From the NCBI GenBank assembly GCA_902796775.1, contig CADBQK010000308.1, positions 1 through 5,460 on the forward strand: a stretch of DNA of 5,460 nt. The letters run 5' to 3'. The position numbers were made by a program, and so were the translations under genes. The DNA comes from an uncultured Lachnospiraceae bacterium. Lineage in GTDB: Bacteria > Bacillota_A > Clostridia > Lachnospirales > Lachnospiraceae. Positions 1 through 5,460 of this stretch are shown here, in pieces (positions within the stretch are counted from its first letter, which is position 1; each line of letters begins with the position of its first letter). The notes below the pieces were generated by a model. The model was given only the letters and a program-made list of their open reading frames with translations, did no database searches and was not told the DNA's origin.

Positions 1-1025
1 ATATCCATATTGATGTTGGAAAAACCCTCTTCCCGCGCCAGTGCGAAAGCCTGCACGATATCTTCCACACTGTGCCTGCGCCCGATGATATCCAGCGTCT
101 TCTGGTGCATCGTCTGCGGATTGATCGATATACGGTCTATGCCGTGTCTGCGGAGTACCTGAAGCTTCTGTCTCGTGATGCTGTCCGGCCTCCCGGCTTC
201 TACTGTTTTTTCCAGACAGGATGACAGGTCAAAATGCTTTTCCAGTCCGCAAAGCACCCTGTCCAGCTGCTGTGGGGAAAGGGAAGTCGGTGTCCCGCCT
301 CCCATATAGAATGTAAGCGGCGTCCTGCCTCTGCCCGTCTCCTGAAGAAGCCGGGCTGTTTTTTCCATTTCATCCTCCAGAGCCAGGAGATACTCTCCGA
401 TCCTGTCTTCCCACTCTTTTACCGGAAAGGACGAGAAGGAACAATAAGCGCACACGGATGGACAGAAAGGAATCCCCAGATACAGACTGTATCCGGGACA
501 GGGAAGCTCAGGATCATACCGGTTCCCTCCGGCTGCATACAGAGGACGGATCAGTGACAATTCCCTTTCAGCTACAGCTGCCGCCAGCCGGGCTTTTTCA
601 GCAGAAACACGGTATTTACTCTCCATCCATGCAGCTGCCTGCTGTGCACTTCTCCCCTGCTCCATCTGCTCCATCGGGATCTTCGTGGGACGGACCCCGG
701 TCAGTGTCCCCCAGGGCAGTGTCCTCCCGGTATGTGTGGATAACAGTGTATACATTTCATCCTTGATCTTATCCCGCAATGCACCCTTTGTGAGCCCCTG
801 TACCTGCAGCATTGCTTCTTCCTGATCAATCTGCAGGCAGAGTACGGCATTCTCCCGGTACTGCATAGAAAAAACAGCAGAAAGCTGCTGCCTTAGCTCC
901 TTCTGCTCTCTCTTTAACCTGGCAAGCTGCACAGGAGTCAGGATCTTCTCTCCCGGGTAAAACGACATCAGGACCGCCCTGATATCATTTTCAAAATCAG
1001 GACGGTCCATGTTCAGCATAATCAT
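1..1025 (-). CDS. hemZ: HemZ-type radical SAM coproporphyrinogen dehydrogenase, 5' part
   Basis: Translating the minus strand from 1025 gives 341 uninterrupted codons that leave the window at the left edge, so the C-terminus is missing (the family is usually about 480-500 residues). The N-terminal part carries the HemZ-type motif LTGVRPTKI near residues 108-116. The radical SAM core follows, with GIPFCPSVCAYCSF holding the CX3CX2C iron-sulfur ligands C188, C192 and C195. After it come MGGGTPTSL (241-249, SAM-binding glycine motif), EAGRPDSIT (286-294), RISINPQTM (298-306) and IGRRHS (314-319). HemZ is an oxygen-independent coproporphyrinogen III oxidase-like enzyme of the cytoplasm; its exact activity is less settled than that of HemN. 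The start ATG at 1025 has GGAGG at 1040-1036, ten bases upstream; ATGs at 1019 and 1010 are less well placed. It is probably the last visible gene of the relA-hydrolase-hemZ unit, 78 bp after the hydrolase stop, with no clear terminator or promoter in between. Confidence 0.93.
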   Translation of the reverse strand, partial: MIMLNMDRPDFENDIRAVLMSFYPGEKILTPVQLARLKREQKELRQQLSAVFSMQYRENAVLCLQIDQEEAMLQVQGLTKGALRDKIKDEMYTLLSTHTGRTLPWGTLTGVRPTKIPMEQMEQGRSAQQAAAWMESKYRVSAEKARLAAAVAERELSLIRPLYAAGGNRYDPELPCPGYSLYLGIPFCPSVCAYCSFSSFPVKEWEDRIGEYLLALEDEMEKTARLLQETGRGRTPLTFYMGGGTPTSLSPQQLDRVLCGLEKHFDLSSCLEKTVEAGRPDSITRQKLQVLRRHGIDRISINPQTMHQKTLDIIGRRHSVEDIVQAFALAREEGFSNINMD

Positions 1026-1103
1026 TTTTTCAGTTCCTCCATCGTCCGGGCACTGTGCCTATCGGAGATATATTCCGGAAACCGGGCCGCAAAAGACCGC
1101 TCT

Positions 1104-1742
1104 CTAAAAGAAGGGGTTATACTGCTTTTCATGTCCGATGGTGGTCTCGTGCATATGACCCGGACAGACAAGAGTATCATCCGGCAGGACGAAGAGTTTC
1201 TCGCGCACACCGCGAATCAGCTCAGACATGCTTCCGGTAGGAAAATCGGTCCGGCCGATCGAACCTGCAAAGAGTGTATCTCCTGCAAAAACGACTCCCT
1301 CATCGGGGAAATAGTAGCAGCACCCGCCCTTGGTATGACCAGGTGTATGGAACACACGGATCCTGAATCCGGCCAGCTCCAGCTCCTGGCCGTCTTTTAC
1401 ATAGATATCGGCATGTGTCAGATACGGGGTACAGTAACCCAGCATGGAACTGCAGTTCAGCTTGCCATTCTGCAGGATCTCCTTCTCATCCTCATGGGCA
1501 TAGACCGGCATATGAAACTCATCCCGCAGCTCGTTGACCGCCATGATATGGTCAAAATGGCCGTGAGTCAGCAGTATCGCAGCAGGAACGAGTCCCTCCT
1601 TGCGGATCTCACTGCCGAACATAGCCGGCTTATCTGCCGGGTCAATAAACAAGGTCTCTTTTGTTTCCTGATTTATTACCACATAGCAATTGGTCTGCAC
1701 GGGCCCTAATACATACTTATTGACTTTGATTCTGTCATCCAT
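1104..1742 (-). CDS. MBL-fold metallo-hydrolase, glyoxalase II-like (YcbL type)
   Basis: A 212-residue cytoplasmic protein of the metallo-beta-lactamase superfamily, complete and of normal length for the short glyoxalase-II-like group. The first metal motif is THGHFDHI (H60, H62, D64, H65). Further ligands are H136 in HTPGHTKG, D155 in FAGDTLFAG and H196 in CPGHMHETT, so the two-metal site looks intact. GSIGRTDF (160-167) and the terminal EKQYNPFF are typical of this group. Relatives hydrolyse glutathione or other thioesters, but substrate cannot be read from sequence and clostridia often lack glutathione, so the physiological role is open. I prefer the ATG at 1742 (MDDRIKVNKY) because AGAGGA at 1754-1749 sits six bases upstream. 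A longer in-frame start at 1760 (six more residues) has only AGG before it and would place the ribosome site inside the gene. It starts 40 bp after the relA stop and is probably co-transcribed with it. Confidence 0.9.
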   Translation of the reverse strand: MDDRIKVNKYVLGPVQTNCYVVINQETKETLFIDPADKPAMFGSEIRKEGLVPAAILLTHGHFDHIMAVNELRDEFHMPVYAHEDEKEILQNGKLNCSSMLGYCTPYLTHADIYVKDGQELELAGFRIRVFHTPGHTKGGCCYYFPDEGVVFAGDTLFAGSIGRTDFPTGSMSELIRGVREKLFVLPDDTLVCPGHMHETTIGHEKQYNPFF

Positions 1743-1748
1743 CTGCTT

Positions 1749-1754
1749 TCCTCT
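1749..1754 (-). promoter_or_regulatory. ribosome binding site deciding the hydrolase start
   Basis: AGAGGA on the minus strand lies six bases before the ATG at 1742. The alternative ATG at 1760 is itself directly upstream of this motif and has no comparable Shine-Dalgarno sequence of its own. This supports the shorter, 212-residue hydrolase. Confidence 0.6.
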
Positions 1755-1782
1755 TTCCATCTAACCTGATACTCTTAGATTT

Positions 1783-4119
1783 TTAGCCGGTTGCCCTGGC
1801 GATATCATATACGCAGTCCAGGGAGCGGATCTTTTCGATCAGCTTATTCAGCTCTACTTTCCCGGCCACATCAAACAGAACATGAATGGTTGCAACTTTG
1901 TTTTTACCGGGCTGACTGGAGATGGCGGTCACATTGATGTTCTTTTCTGTAAAGACCTGCACGACCTTGATCAGGACACCGACCTTATCCTGTACATAGA
2001 TATTGATCTCCGCCTGATACAGAGGAGTCTCCGGCTCACCGCTGCTATCCTGCCATTCAGCATCGATCAGCCTCTCCCTGTCCAGCTCTTTCAGGTTCAG
2101 CATATTCACACAGTCTGTCCTGTGAATGGTGACACCTCTGCCCCTGGTTACGTAGCCGACGATCTCATCTCCGGGGACAGGGTTGCAGCACTTTCCGAAA
2201 CGGACTGCCACGTCATCGATCCCTTTGACAATGATCCCGTGTCCGAGTGATTTGTGCCGGATCCTGGAGCTGTCCCCATCCTTTGCTTTTGTCCCGCCGG
2301 AGCTGTTGATCAGATGGAGCTGCTCGTCTGTAATGTCTTTCTTTCGCTTCTTCTCATATTCATCAAAAAGCTTGTTGACAATCTGGCCTTCTTTTAGTCC
2401 GCCATGTCCTACTGTCGCGCAGACAGCATCCCAGTCCTTCAGGCCGTACTTGCGTACGACCTTCTCCTGGAACTCCGGTTTGGCCAGGTCCGCAAGGGTC
2501 AGACCCTTTGACTTGCAGTAATGCTCCAGCAGCTCCTTGCCGCGGATGATGTTCTCTTCTTTAAACTCTGTCCTGAACCACTGATTGATCTTGGACTTAG
2601 CTTGTGTACTCCGGACGATCTTGAGCCAGTCACGGCTCGGGCCCTTGGAGTTGGCTGAAGTCAGAATCTCGATCCTGTCTCCGTTATGAATAATATAGTC
2701 GATATTGACAAGCTTGCCGTTCACCCTTGCGCCGACCATGCGGTTGCCGACAGCGGAATGGATGCTGTAGGCGAAGTCGATCGGTGTAGATCCTCTGGGA
2801 AGTGCTTTCACATCCCCCTGCGGGGTGAAACAGTAGACGGTGTCGGCAAAGAGATTCAGGTCATCCTTCAGAAGGCTCATAAACTCTGCATTGTCGGACA
2901 TATCCGTCTGCCACTCCAGAATCTGGCGCAGCCAGGTCAGTTTCGCTTCCTCACTGTTCTCGATGTTTTTGCTTCCGGGAGACTCTTTGTACTTCCAGTG
3001 TGCTGCAATACCATACTCGGCTGTACGGTGCATCTCATATGTGCGGATCTGGATTTCAAAAGGCTGTCCGTTTGGTGCGATCAGAGTCGTGTGCAGCGAC
3101 TGGTACATATTGGGCTTGGGCATCGCAATATAATCTTTAAACCTGCCCGGCACCGGCTTGTACATTTCATGGATCAGTCCCAGCACAGCGTAGCAGTCGC
3201 GGACGGTATTGACCAGTACGCGCACCGCAAAGAGATCATAGACCTCGTCCAGTGTTTTGTGCTGATTCACCATCTTCTTGTAAATGCTGAAGAAATGTTT
3301 GACGCGGCCGTTTACCTCACATTTGATGCCGTTCTTCTCCATATAGCTGCTGACTTCTTTGACGATCCGGTCTACAAAAGCCTTGCGCTCGTCACGCTTC
3401 AAATTGATCTGCCTTGCCAGATCATAGTAGATCTCCGGCTCCAGATAGCGCAGAGAAAGGTCATCCAGCTCCACTTTTACTTTGGATATACCTAAACGCT
3501 GGGCAATGGGAGCATAGATATCCATCGTCTCCCTTGCCTTTTCCTTCTGTTTGGCCGGCGTCATATACTTGAGCGTACGCATGTTGTGAAGGCGGTCTGC
3601 CAGCTTGATCAGGATCACGCGGATATCCTTGGCCATCGCCAGGAACATCTTGCGCAGATTCTCCGCCTGCAGCTCAACTTTATCAGCTGAATAAGACAGC
3701 TGGCTCAGCTTGGTCACGCCTGCTACGATCAGCGCCACCTCACTGCCAAACTCCCTGGCAACATCTTCCTCCGTCATGATGGTATCTTCTACAACATCAT
3801 GCAGAAGGCCGCCTACGATCGTCTCCTTGTCCAGCTCCAGATCTGCCAGGATCAGGGCTACACAAAGAGGATGAATGATATAAGGTTCCCCTGATTTGCG
3901 CATCTGGCCATTATGAGCCTTTTCCGCAATCTCATAAGCTTTGGTGATCAGCCGGATATCATCGGAGGGATGATAAGCCTTGACTTTCTCGATCAGCCTG
4001 TCATAGAGTTCCTGCGGTGATTCAAAATCCTGGGTCTGCACAAGCTGTACAGACTCGGCAGGGTTCTTCTCTTCTGTTTCCCATTCCAACTTGTCTATTA
4101 AATCCTGTCCCATCTTCAT
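1783..4119 (-). CDS. relA: bifunctional (p)ppGpp synthetase/hydrolase, long RelA/SpoT (Rel) family
   Basis: A 778-residue long Rel enzyme, somewhat longer than the usual 720-740, with the extra length mostly in a poorly conserved N-terminus. It makes (p)ppGpp from ATP and GDP/GTP on starved ribosomes and also degrades it. Domains in order: HD hydrolase about 50-200 with H69, H83, H107-D108 (LLHDVVEDT) and D175 (LADRLHNM), so hydrolysis should work; synthetase about 265-380 with GRVKHFFSIYKKM, RFKD at 326-329, YQSLHTT at 339-345 and catalytic E355 in FEIQIRT; TGS about 421-487; helical linker; conserved-cysteine domain with C644, C645, H666 and C670; ACT about 700-778. RFKD in place of the EXDD motif of monofunctional RelA marks the bifunctional type. 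Start: an in-frame TGA at 4131-4129 leaves only ATG 4119 or ATG 4113; both have weak GGCGGGG-like sites. It follows apt after 216 bp and precedes the hydrolase closely. Confidence 0.97.
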   Translation of the reverse strand: MKMGQDLIDKLEWETEEKNPAESVQLVQTQDFESPQELYDRLIEKVKAYHPSDDIRLITKAYEIAEKAHNGQMRKSGEPYIIHPLCVALILADLELDKETIVGGLLHDVVEDTIMTEEDVAREFGSEVALIVAGVTKLSQLSYSADKVELQAENLRKMFLAMAKDIRVILIKLADRLHNMRTLKYMTPAKQKEKARETMDIYAPIAQRLGISKVKVELDDLSLRYLEPEIYYDLARQINLKRDERKAFVDRIVKEVSSYMEKNGIKCEVNGRVKHFFSIYKKMVNQHKTLDEVYDLFAVRVLVNTVRDCYAVLGLIHEMYKPVPGRFKDYIAMPKPNMYQSLHTTLIAPNGQPFEIQIRTYEMHRTAEYGIAAHWKYKESPGSKNIENSEEAKLTWLRQILEWQTDMSDNAEFMSLLKDDLNLFADTVYCFTPQGDVKALPRGSTPIDFAYSIHSAVGNRMVGARVNGKLVNIDYIIHNGDRIEILTSANSKGPSRDWLKIVRSTQAKSKINQWFRTEFKEENIIRGKELLEHYCKSKGLTLADLAKPEFQEKVVRKYGLKDWDAVCATVGHGGLKEGQIVNKLFDEYEKKRKKDITDEQLHLINSSGGTKAKDGDSSRIRHKSLGHGIIVKGIDDVAVRFGKCCNPVPGDEIVGYVTRGRGVTIHRTDCVNMLNLKELDRERLIDAEWQDSSGEPETPLYQAEINIYVQDKVGVLIKVVQVFTEKNINVTAISSQPGKNKVATIHVLFDVAGKVELNKLIEKIRSLDCVYDIARATG

Positions 4120-4146
4120 GCCCCGCCATCATCTCTCTTCTCTTTC

Positions 4147-4174
4147 GGCGTCCCCCTTGAGCCAGGGGACTGCC
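4147..4174 (-). promoter_or_regulatory. strong hairpin in the relA leader
   Basis: GGC plus GTCCCC at 4147-4155 pairs with GGGGAC at 4165-4170 and GCC at 4172-4174, giving a nine-pair GC-rich stem with one bulged base (4171) and a nine-base loop. On the minus strand it lies 27 bases upstream of the relA ATG. It is followed by the purine-rich GAAAGAGAAGAGAG rather than a T run, so it does not look like an intrinsic terminator for apt. It could affect relA message stability or translation, or be an incidental fold. The structure is seen in the sequence; any role is inference. Confidence 0.45.
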
Positions 4175-4296
4175 TGCCTTTTCGTGTAGTATAATCTTTT
4201 CAGGAACCTTCCGCAGTTTTATGTTTCGCAGAGCGCTCCATGCTCAGGAAATATCCGCGTCTGATTTCGTAACTGTGCCCATCCGACACGAATCCC

Positions 4297-4302
4297 ATTA
4301 TA
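4297..4302 (-). promoter_or_regulatory. candidate -10 box for relA
   Basis: The minus strand reads a perfect TATAAT here, 34 bases after the apt stop. No recognisable -35 hexamer lies 16-18 bases upstream (the sequence there is close to AACGGG), so the assignment is weak. The hexamer sits inside the small inverted repeat CCATTGTATAATGG. If used, it would give relA its own transcript with a leader of about 170 bases. A second weak candidate is TATACT at 4193-4188, also without a good -35. The rest of the 216-bp apt-relA gap (4120-4335) shows only the hairpin at 4147-4174 and no convincing gene. Confidence 0.28.
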
Positions 4303-4335
4303 CAATGGAGCACCATGCGCCCGTTTTCTAGTGTT

Positions 4336-4860
4336 TTATTTCCCTTCGTAAATGAGAGCTGAATCGACATCATAACCGGCCAGTTTTGCACGGCCGTTCA
4401 GCCCTGCCAACTCGATCAGAAAGACCAGCTTGACAACCTCGCCGCCCAGCTTTTCAACCATATGAATAGCTGCTTCACAAGTCCCGCCTGTTGCAATCAG
4501 GTCATCGATCAGGACAACCTTCTGTCCGGGTTTGATCGCATCCTTGTGGATCTCGATCGTTGCTGTACCGTATTCCAGATCATAGGTCTCGCTTACGGTC
4601 TCACAGGGAAGCTTCCCGGCCTTGCGGATGGGAACAAATCCCTTATGCAGATTATAGGCGATGGGCATTCCGAAGATAAATCCTCTGGATTCTGCTCCCA
4701 TAACCAGGTCAAAGTCCAGGCCGTCCAGTTTAGCCTGCATTTCATCGATTGCAAGTTTCAAACCGTCCGGATCCAGAATGATCGTGGTAATATCACGGAA
4801 AATAATACCCGGCTCCGGAAAATCCGGAATACTTCTGACATATTCTTCCAGTTTTTTCAT
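4336..4860 (-). CDS. apt: adenine phosphoribosyltransferase
   Basis: A 174-residue protein, normal length for Apt, which converts adenine and PRPP to AMP and pyrophosphate in the cytoplasm (purine salvage). The N-terminus SIPDFPEPGIIFRDIT (10-25) is highly characteristic. ESRGF (57-61), RKAGKLP (79-85) and the PRPP-binding loop VVLIDDLIATGGT (115-127, with the adjacent acidic pair D119-D120) follow in the expected order. The start at 4860 is firm because family alignment begins with KKLEEYVRSIPDFP. Its best ribosome site, AGGAGG at 4877-4872, is 11 bases upstream, rather far; GGGG at 4868-4865 is closer. It lies between recJ and relA, the usual Firmicutes arrangement. The 259-bp gap before it holds a candidate promoter and inverted repeats, so it may be transcribed separately from recJ. 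Confidence 0.97.
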   Translation of the reverse strand: MKKLEEYVRSIPDFPEPGIIFRDITTIILDPDGLKLAIDEMQAKLDGLDFDLVMGAESRGFIFGMPIAYNLHKGFVPIRKAGKLPCETVSETYDLEYGTATIEIHKDAIKPGQKVVLIDDLIATGGTCEAAIHMVEKLGGEVVKLVFLIELAGLNGRAKLAGYDVDSALIYEGK

Positions 4861-4903
4861 TTGACCCCATGCCTCCTGTCATACATTAAAAGGTTTAAGT
4901 GAC

Positions 4904-4993
4904 TGCGAAACTGTATAACCTGGCTCCTTTTTGACTCCTTTTCATGCAGCTTCTGCATATCTATTGGCAGTCCATAACAGGCAGTGTTTCGCA
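4904..4993. repeat. 90-bp imperfect palindromic element in the apt leader
   Basis: The plus strand has TGCGAAAC at 4904-4911 and its exact reverse complement GTTTCGCA at 4986-4993; the pairing continues by TG/CA after a two-base bulge. Nearly at the centre is a second perfect stem, ATGCAG (4944-4949) against CTGCAT (4953-4958) with a three-base loop. The two inverted repeats share almost the same midpoint (about 4948 and 4951). Between them lies a tandem CTCCTTTT at 4924-4931 and 4935-4942. This geometry suits a small REP- or MITE-like palindromic repeat, or a structured leader RNA read on the minus strand. I cannot tell which without looking for copies elsewhere in the genome. Confidence 0.45.
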
Positions 4994-4997
4994 ATTG

Positions 4998-5017
4998 CCT
5001 ATTTGCATTGAAATAGG
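4998..5017 (-). promoter_or_regulatory. hairpin in the apt leader
   Basis: CCTATTT (4998-5004) and AAATAGG (5011-5017) are exact reverse complements around a six-base loop. It lies four bases outside the 90-bp palindromic element and would be transcribed before it in an apt message. It is not followed by a T run on the minus strand, so it is not a simple terminator. A role in leader folding is inferred only. Confidence 0.4.
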
Positions 5018-5065
5018 TATCTGGATGCAGCTTAATCTGTTCAGATAATAAAAAAAGTATTTTTT

Positions 5066-5074
5066 AATATAGCA
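5066..5074 (-). promoter_or_regulatory. candidate extended -10 promoter for apt
   Basis: The minus strand reads TGCTATATT: a TGn extension followed by TATATT, five of six matches to the -10 consensus. Seventeen bases upstream is TTTATT (5094-5089), a three-of-six match to TTGACA. The surroundings are strongly AT-rich, as is common for promoters. Transcription from here would start near 5060 and give apt a leader of about 200 bases containing the inverted repeats. An AT-only hairpin (5078-5092) overlaps the spacer. No convincing intrinsic terminator for recJ was found in the gap, so readthrough from recJ is also possible. Confidence 0.35.
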
Positions 5075-5119
5075 CAATATTAGCAGCTAATAAAGCCTGT
5101 TTCCAGAAAAAAACAGCAT

Positions 5120-5460
5120 TTACTGAAGAAAACGCTCCAAAAAGATGGCAGAATCTTTTAAAAGTACGTTTTTACCCTCTATCAAAGTGTATGCCAGATA
5201 CGGACCGGAGCATTCTACCATGATCAGCCCCAGTTCTTCAAATACGGCAATTGACTGCAGTACTGCATAAAGTTTCTCTTCCTCTGCAAAGTTTTCAAGA
5301 CAGATCCTGCCCTGCAGCATTTCTTCAGGATGTCCGCTGCTGTCCTTGCGGGGCTTAGTATTCTGCGTATTCGCCGGTCTCCGGACAGCCCGGGAACGCA
5401 GGAAGCGGTATGTCTGGCTGCAGACCTTCGGATCCAGGAGCGGCATACTGCTGCTATAGG
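5120..5460 (-). CDS. recJ: single-stranded-DNA exonuclease RecJ, C-terminal end
   Basis: Only the last 112 residues are present; the reading frame is open to the right edge, so the methionine at 5446 is internal and not a start. The catalytic DHH domains are outside the window. What is visible is a C-terminal domain with PLLDPKVCSQTYRFLRS, a polar linker rich in R, K, N and T, then a helical segment ending SIAVFEELGLI, a beta-like stretch and the tail VLLKDSAIFLERFLQ. Patterns of the type P-D-x4-Q-x-Y-x2-L and V-F-E-E-L-G-L near the end are typical of the C-terminal region of Firmicutes RecJ. RecJ degrades single-stranded DNA 5' to 3' in recombination and repair. The identification leans partly on position: recJ directly upstream of apt-relA is a well-known Firmicutes order. 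No part of the catalytic core is available to confirm it. Confidence 0.72.
   Translation of the reverse strand, partial: YSSSMPLLDPKVCSQTYRFLRSRAVRRPANTQNTKPRKDSSGHPEEMLQGRICLENFAEEEKLYAVLQSIAVFEELGLIMVECSGPYLAYTLIEGKNVLLKDSAIFLERFLQ

Noticed and set aside
1045..1070. Possible terminator between the hydrolase and hemZ (GGCAC/GTGCC inverted repeat)
   Set aside because: The stem is four or five pairs with a tiny loop and no T run follows on the minus strand.
1022..1210. 62-codon minus-strand frame that overlaps the hydrolase 3' end and ends with TGA overlapping the hemZ ATG
   Set aside because: More than half lies out of frame inside a well-conserved hydrolase gene. The translation is not recognisable, and its final ATG (1041) consists of the bases that form the hemZ ribosome site. 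The ATGA overlap is most likely chance.
1131..1709. 192-codon plus-strand open frame
   Set aside because: Antisense shadow of the hydrolase gene, which has all metal-binding motifs on the other strand.
2686..3495. 269-codon plus-strand open frame
   Set aside because: It lies entirely antisense to the conserved synthetase and hydrolase domains of relA; its open state follows from relA codon structure.
4200..4391. 63-codon minus-strand frame in the apt-relA gap
   Set aside because: It starts out of frame inside apt, has no ribosome site of note and no recognisable motif.
4846..4870. Alternative ATG at 4870 just after the AGGAGG
   Set aside because: It is out of frame with apt, only one base from the Shine-Dalgarno sequence, and leads to a short frame overlapping apt.
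5097..5116. Possible recJ terminator (CTGTTT/AAACAG inverted repeat just after the stop)
   Set aside because: Six mostly A-T pairs, with no T run after the stem on the minus strand; too weak to call.

Overview
The window looks like chromosomal housekeeping DNA from a Gram-positive anaerobe, most likely a Clostridia member of the Lachnospiraceae type. This rests on the gene order and the proteins, not on any search. Everything supported lies on the minus strand, so transcription runs from right to left: recJ (3' end only), apt, relA, a metallo-beta-lactamase-fold hydrolase gene, then hemZ (5' two thirds only). No transfer genes, phage genes, CRISPR array, tRNA or rRNA were seen.

Region by region: 5460-5120 is the C-terminal end of the exonuclease RecJ. 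5119-4861 is an AT-rich gap with a candidate extended -10 promoter and several inverted repeats that would lie in the leader of the apt message. 4860-4336 is adenine phosphoribosyltransferase. 4335-4120 is a second gap that would form the leader of relA; it holds a perfect -10 hexamer and a strong hairpin. 4119-1783 is a full-length bifunctional Rel (p)ppGpp synthetase/hydrolase. A short junction follows, then 1742-1104 is a glyoxalase-II-like hydrolase. After 78 bp, hemZ begins at 1025 and runs off the left edge.

The genes fit a known Firmicutes neighbourhood (recJ-apt-relA, with the hydrolase and hemZ downstream in many clostridia). Apt salvages adenine to AMP using PRPP, and Rel controls purine nucleotide economy and growth through (p)ppGpp, so apt and relA are functionally related. 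The hydrolase and HemZ are probably co-transcribed with relA, given the small gaps.

No complete new system is visible. The part the genes do not explain is the recJ-apt gap. It has nested inverted repeats, a 9-bp direct repeat that would allow two mutually exclusive RNA pairings, and a stop-free reading frame that ends by overlapping the apt start codon. It is either a structured leader RNA, a small palindromic repeat element, or the remains of a small gene.
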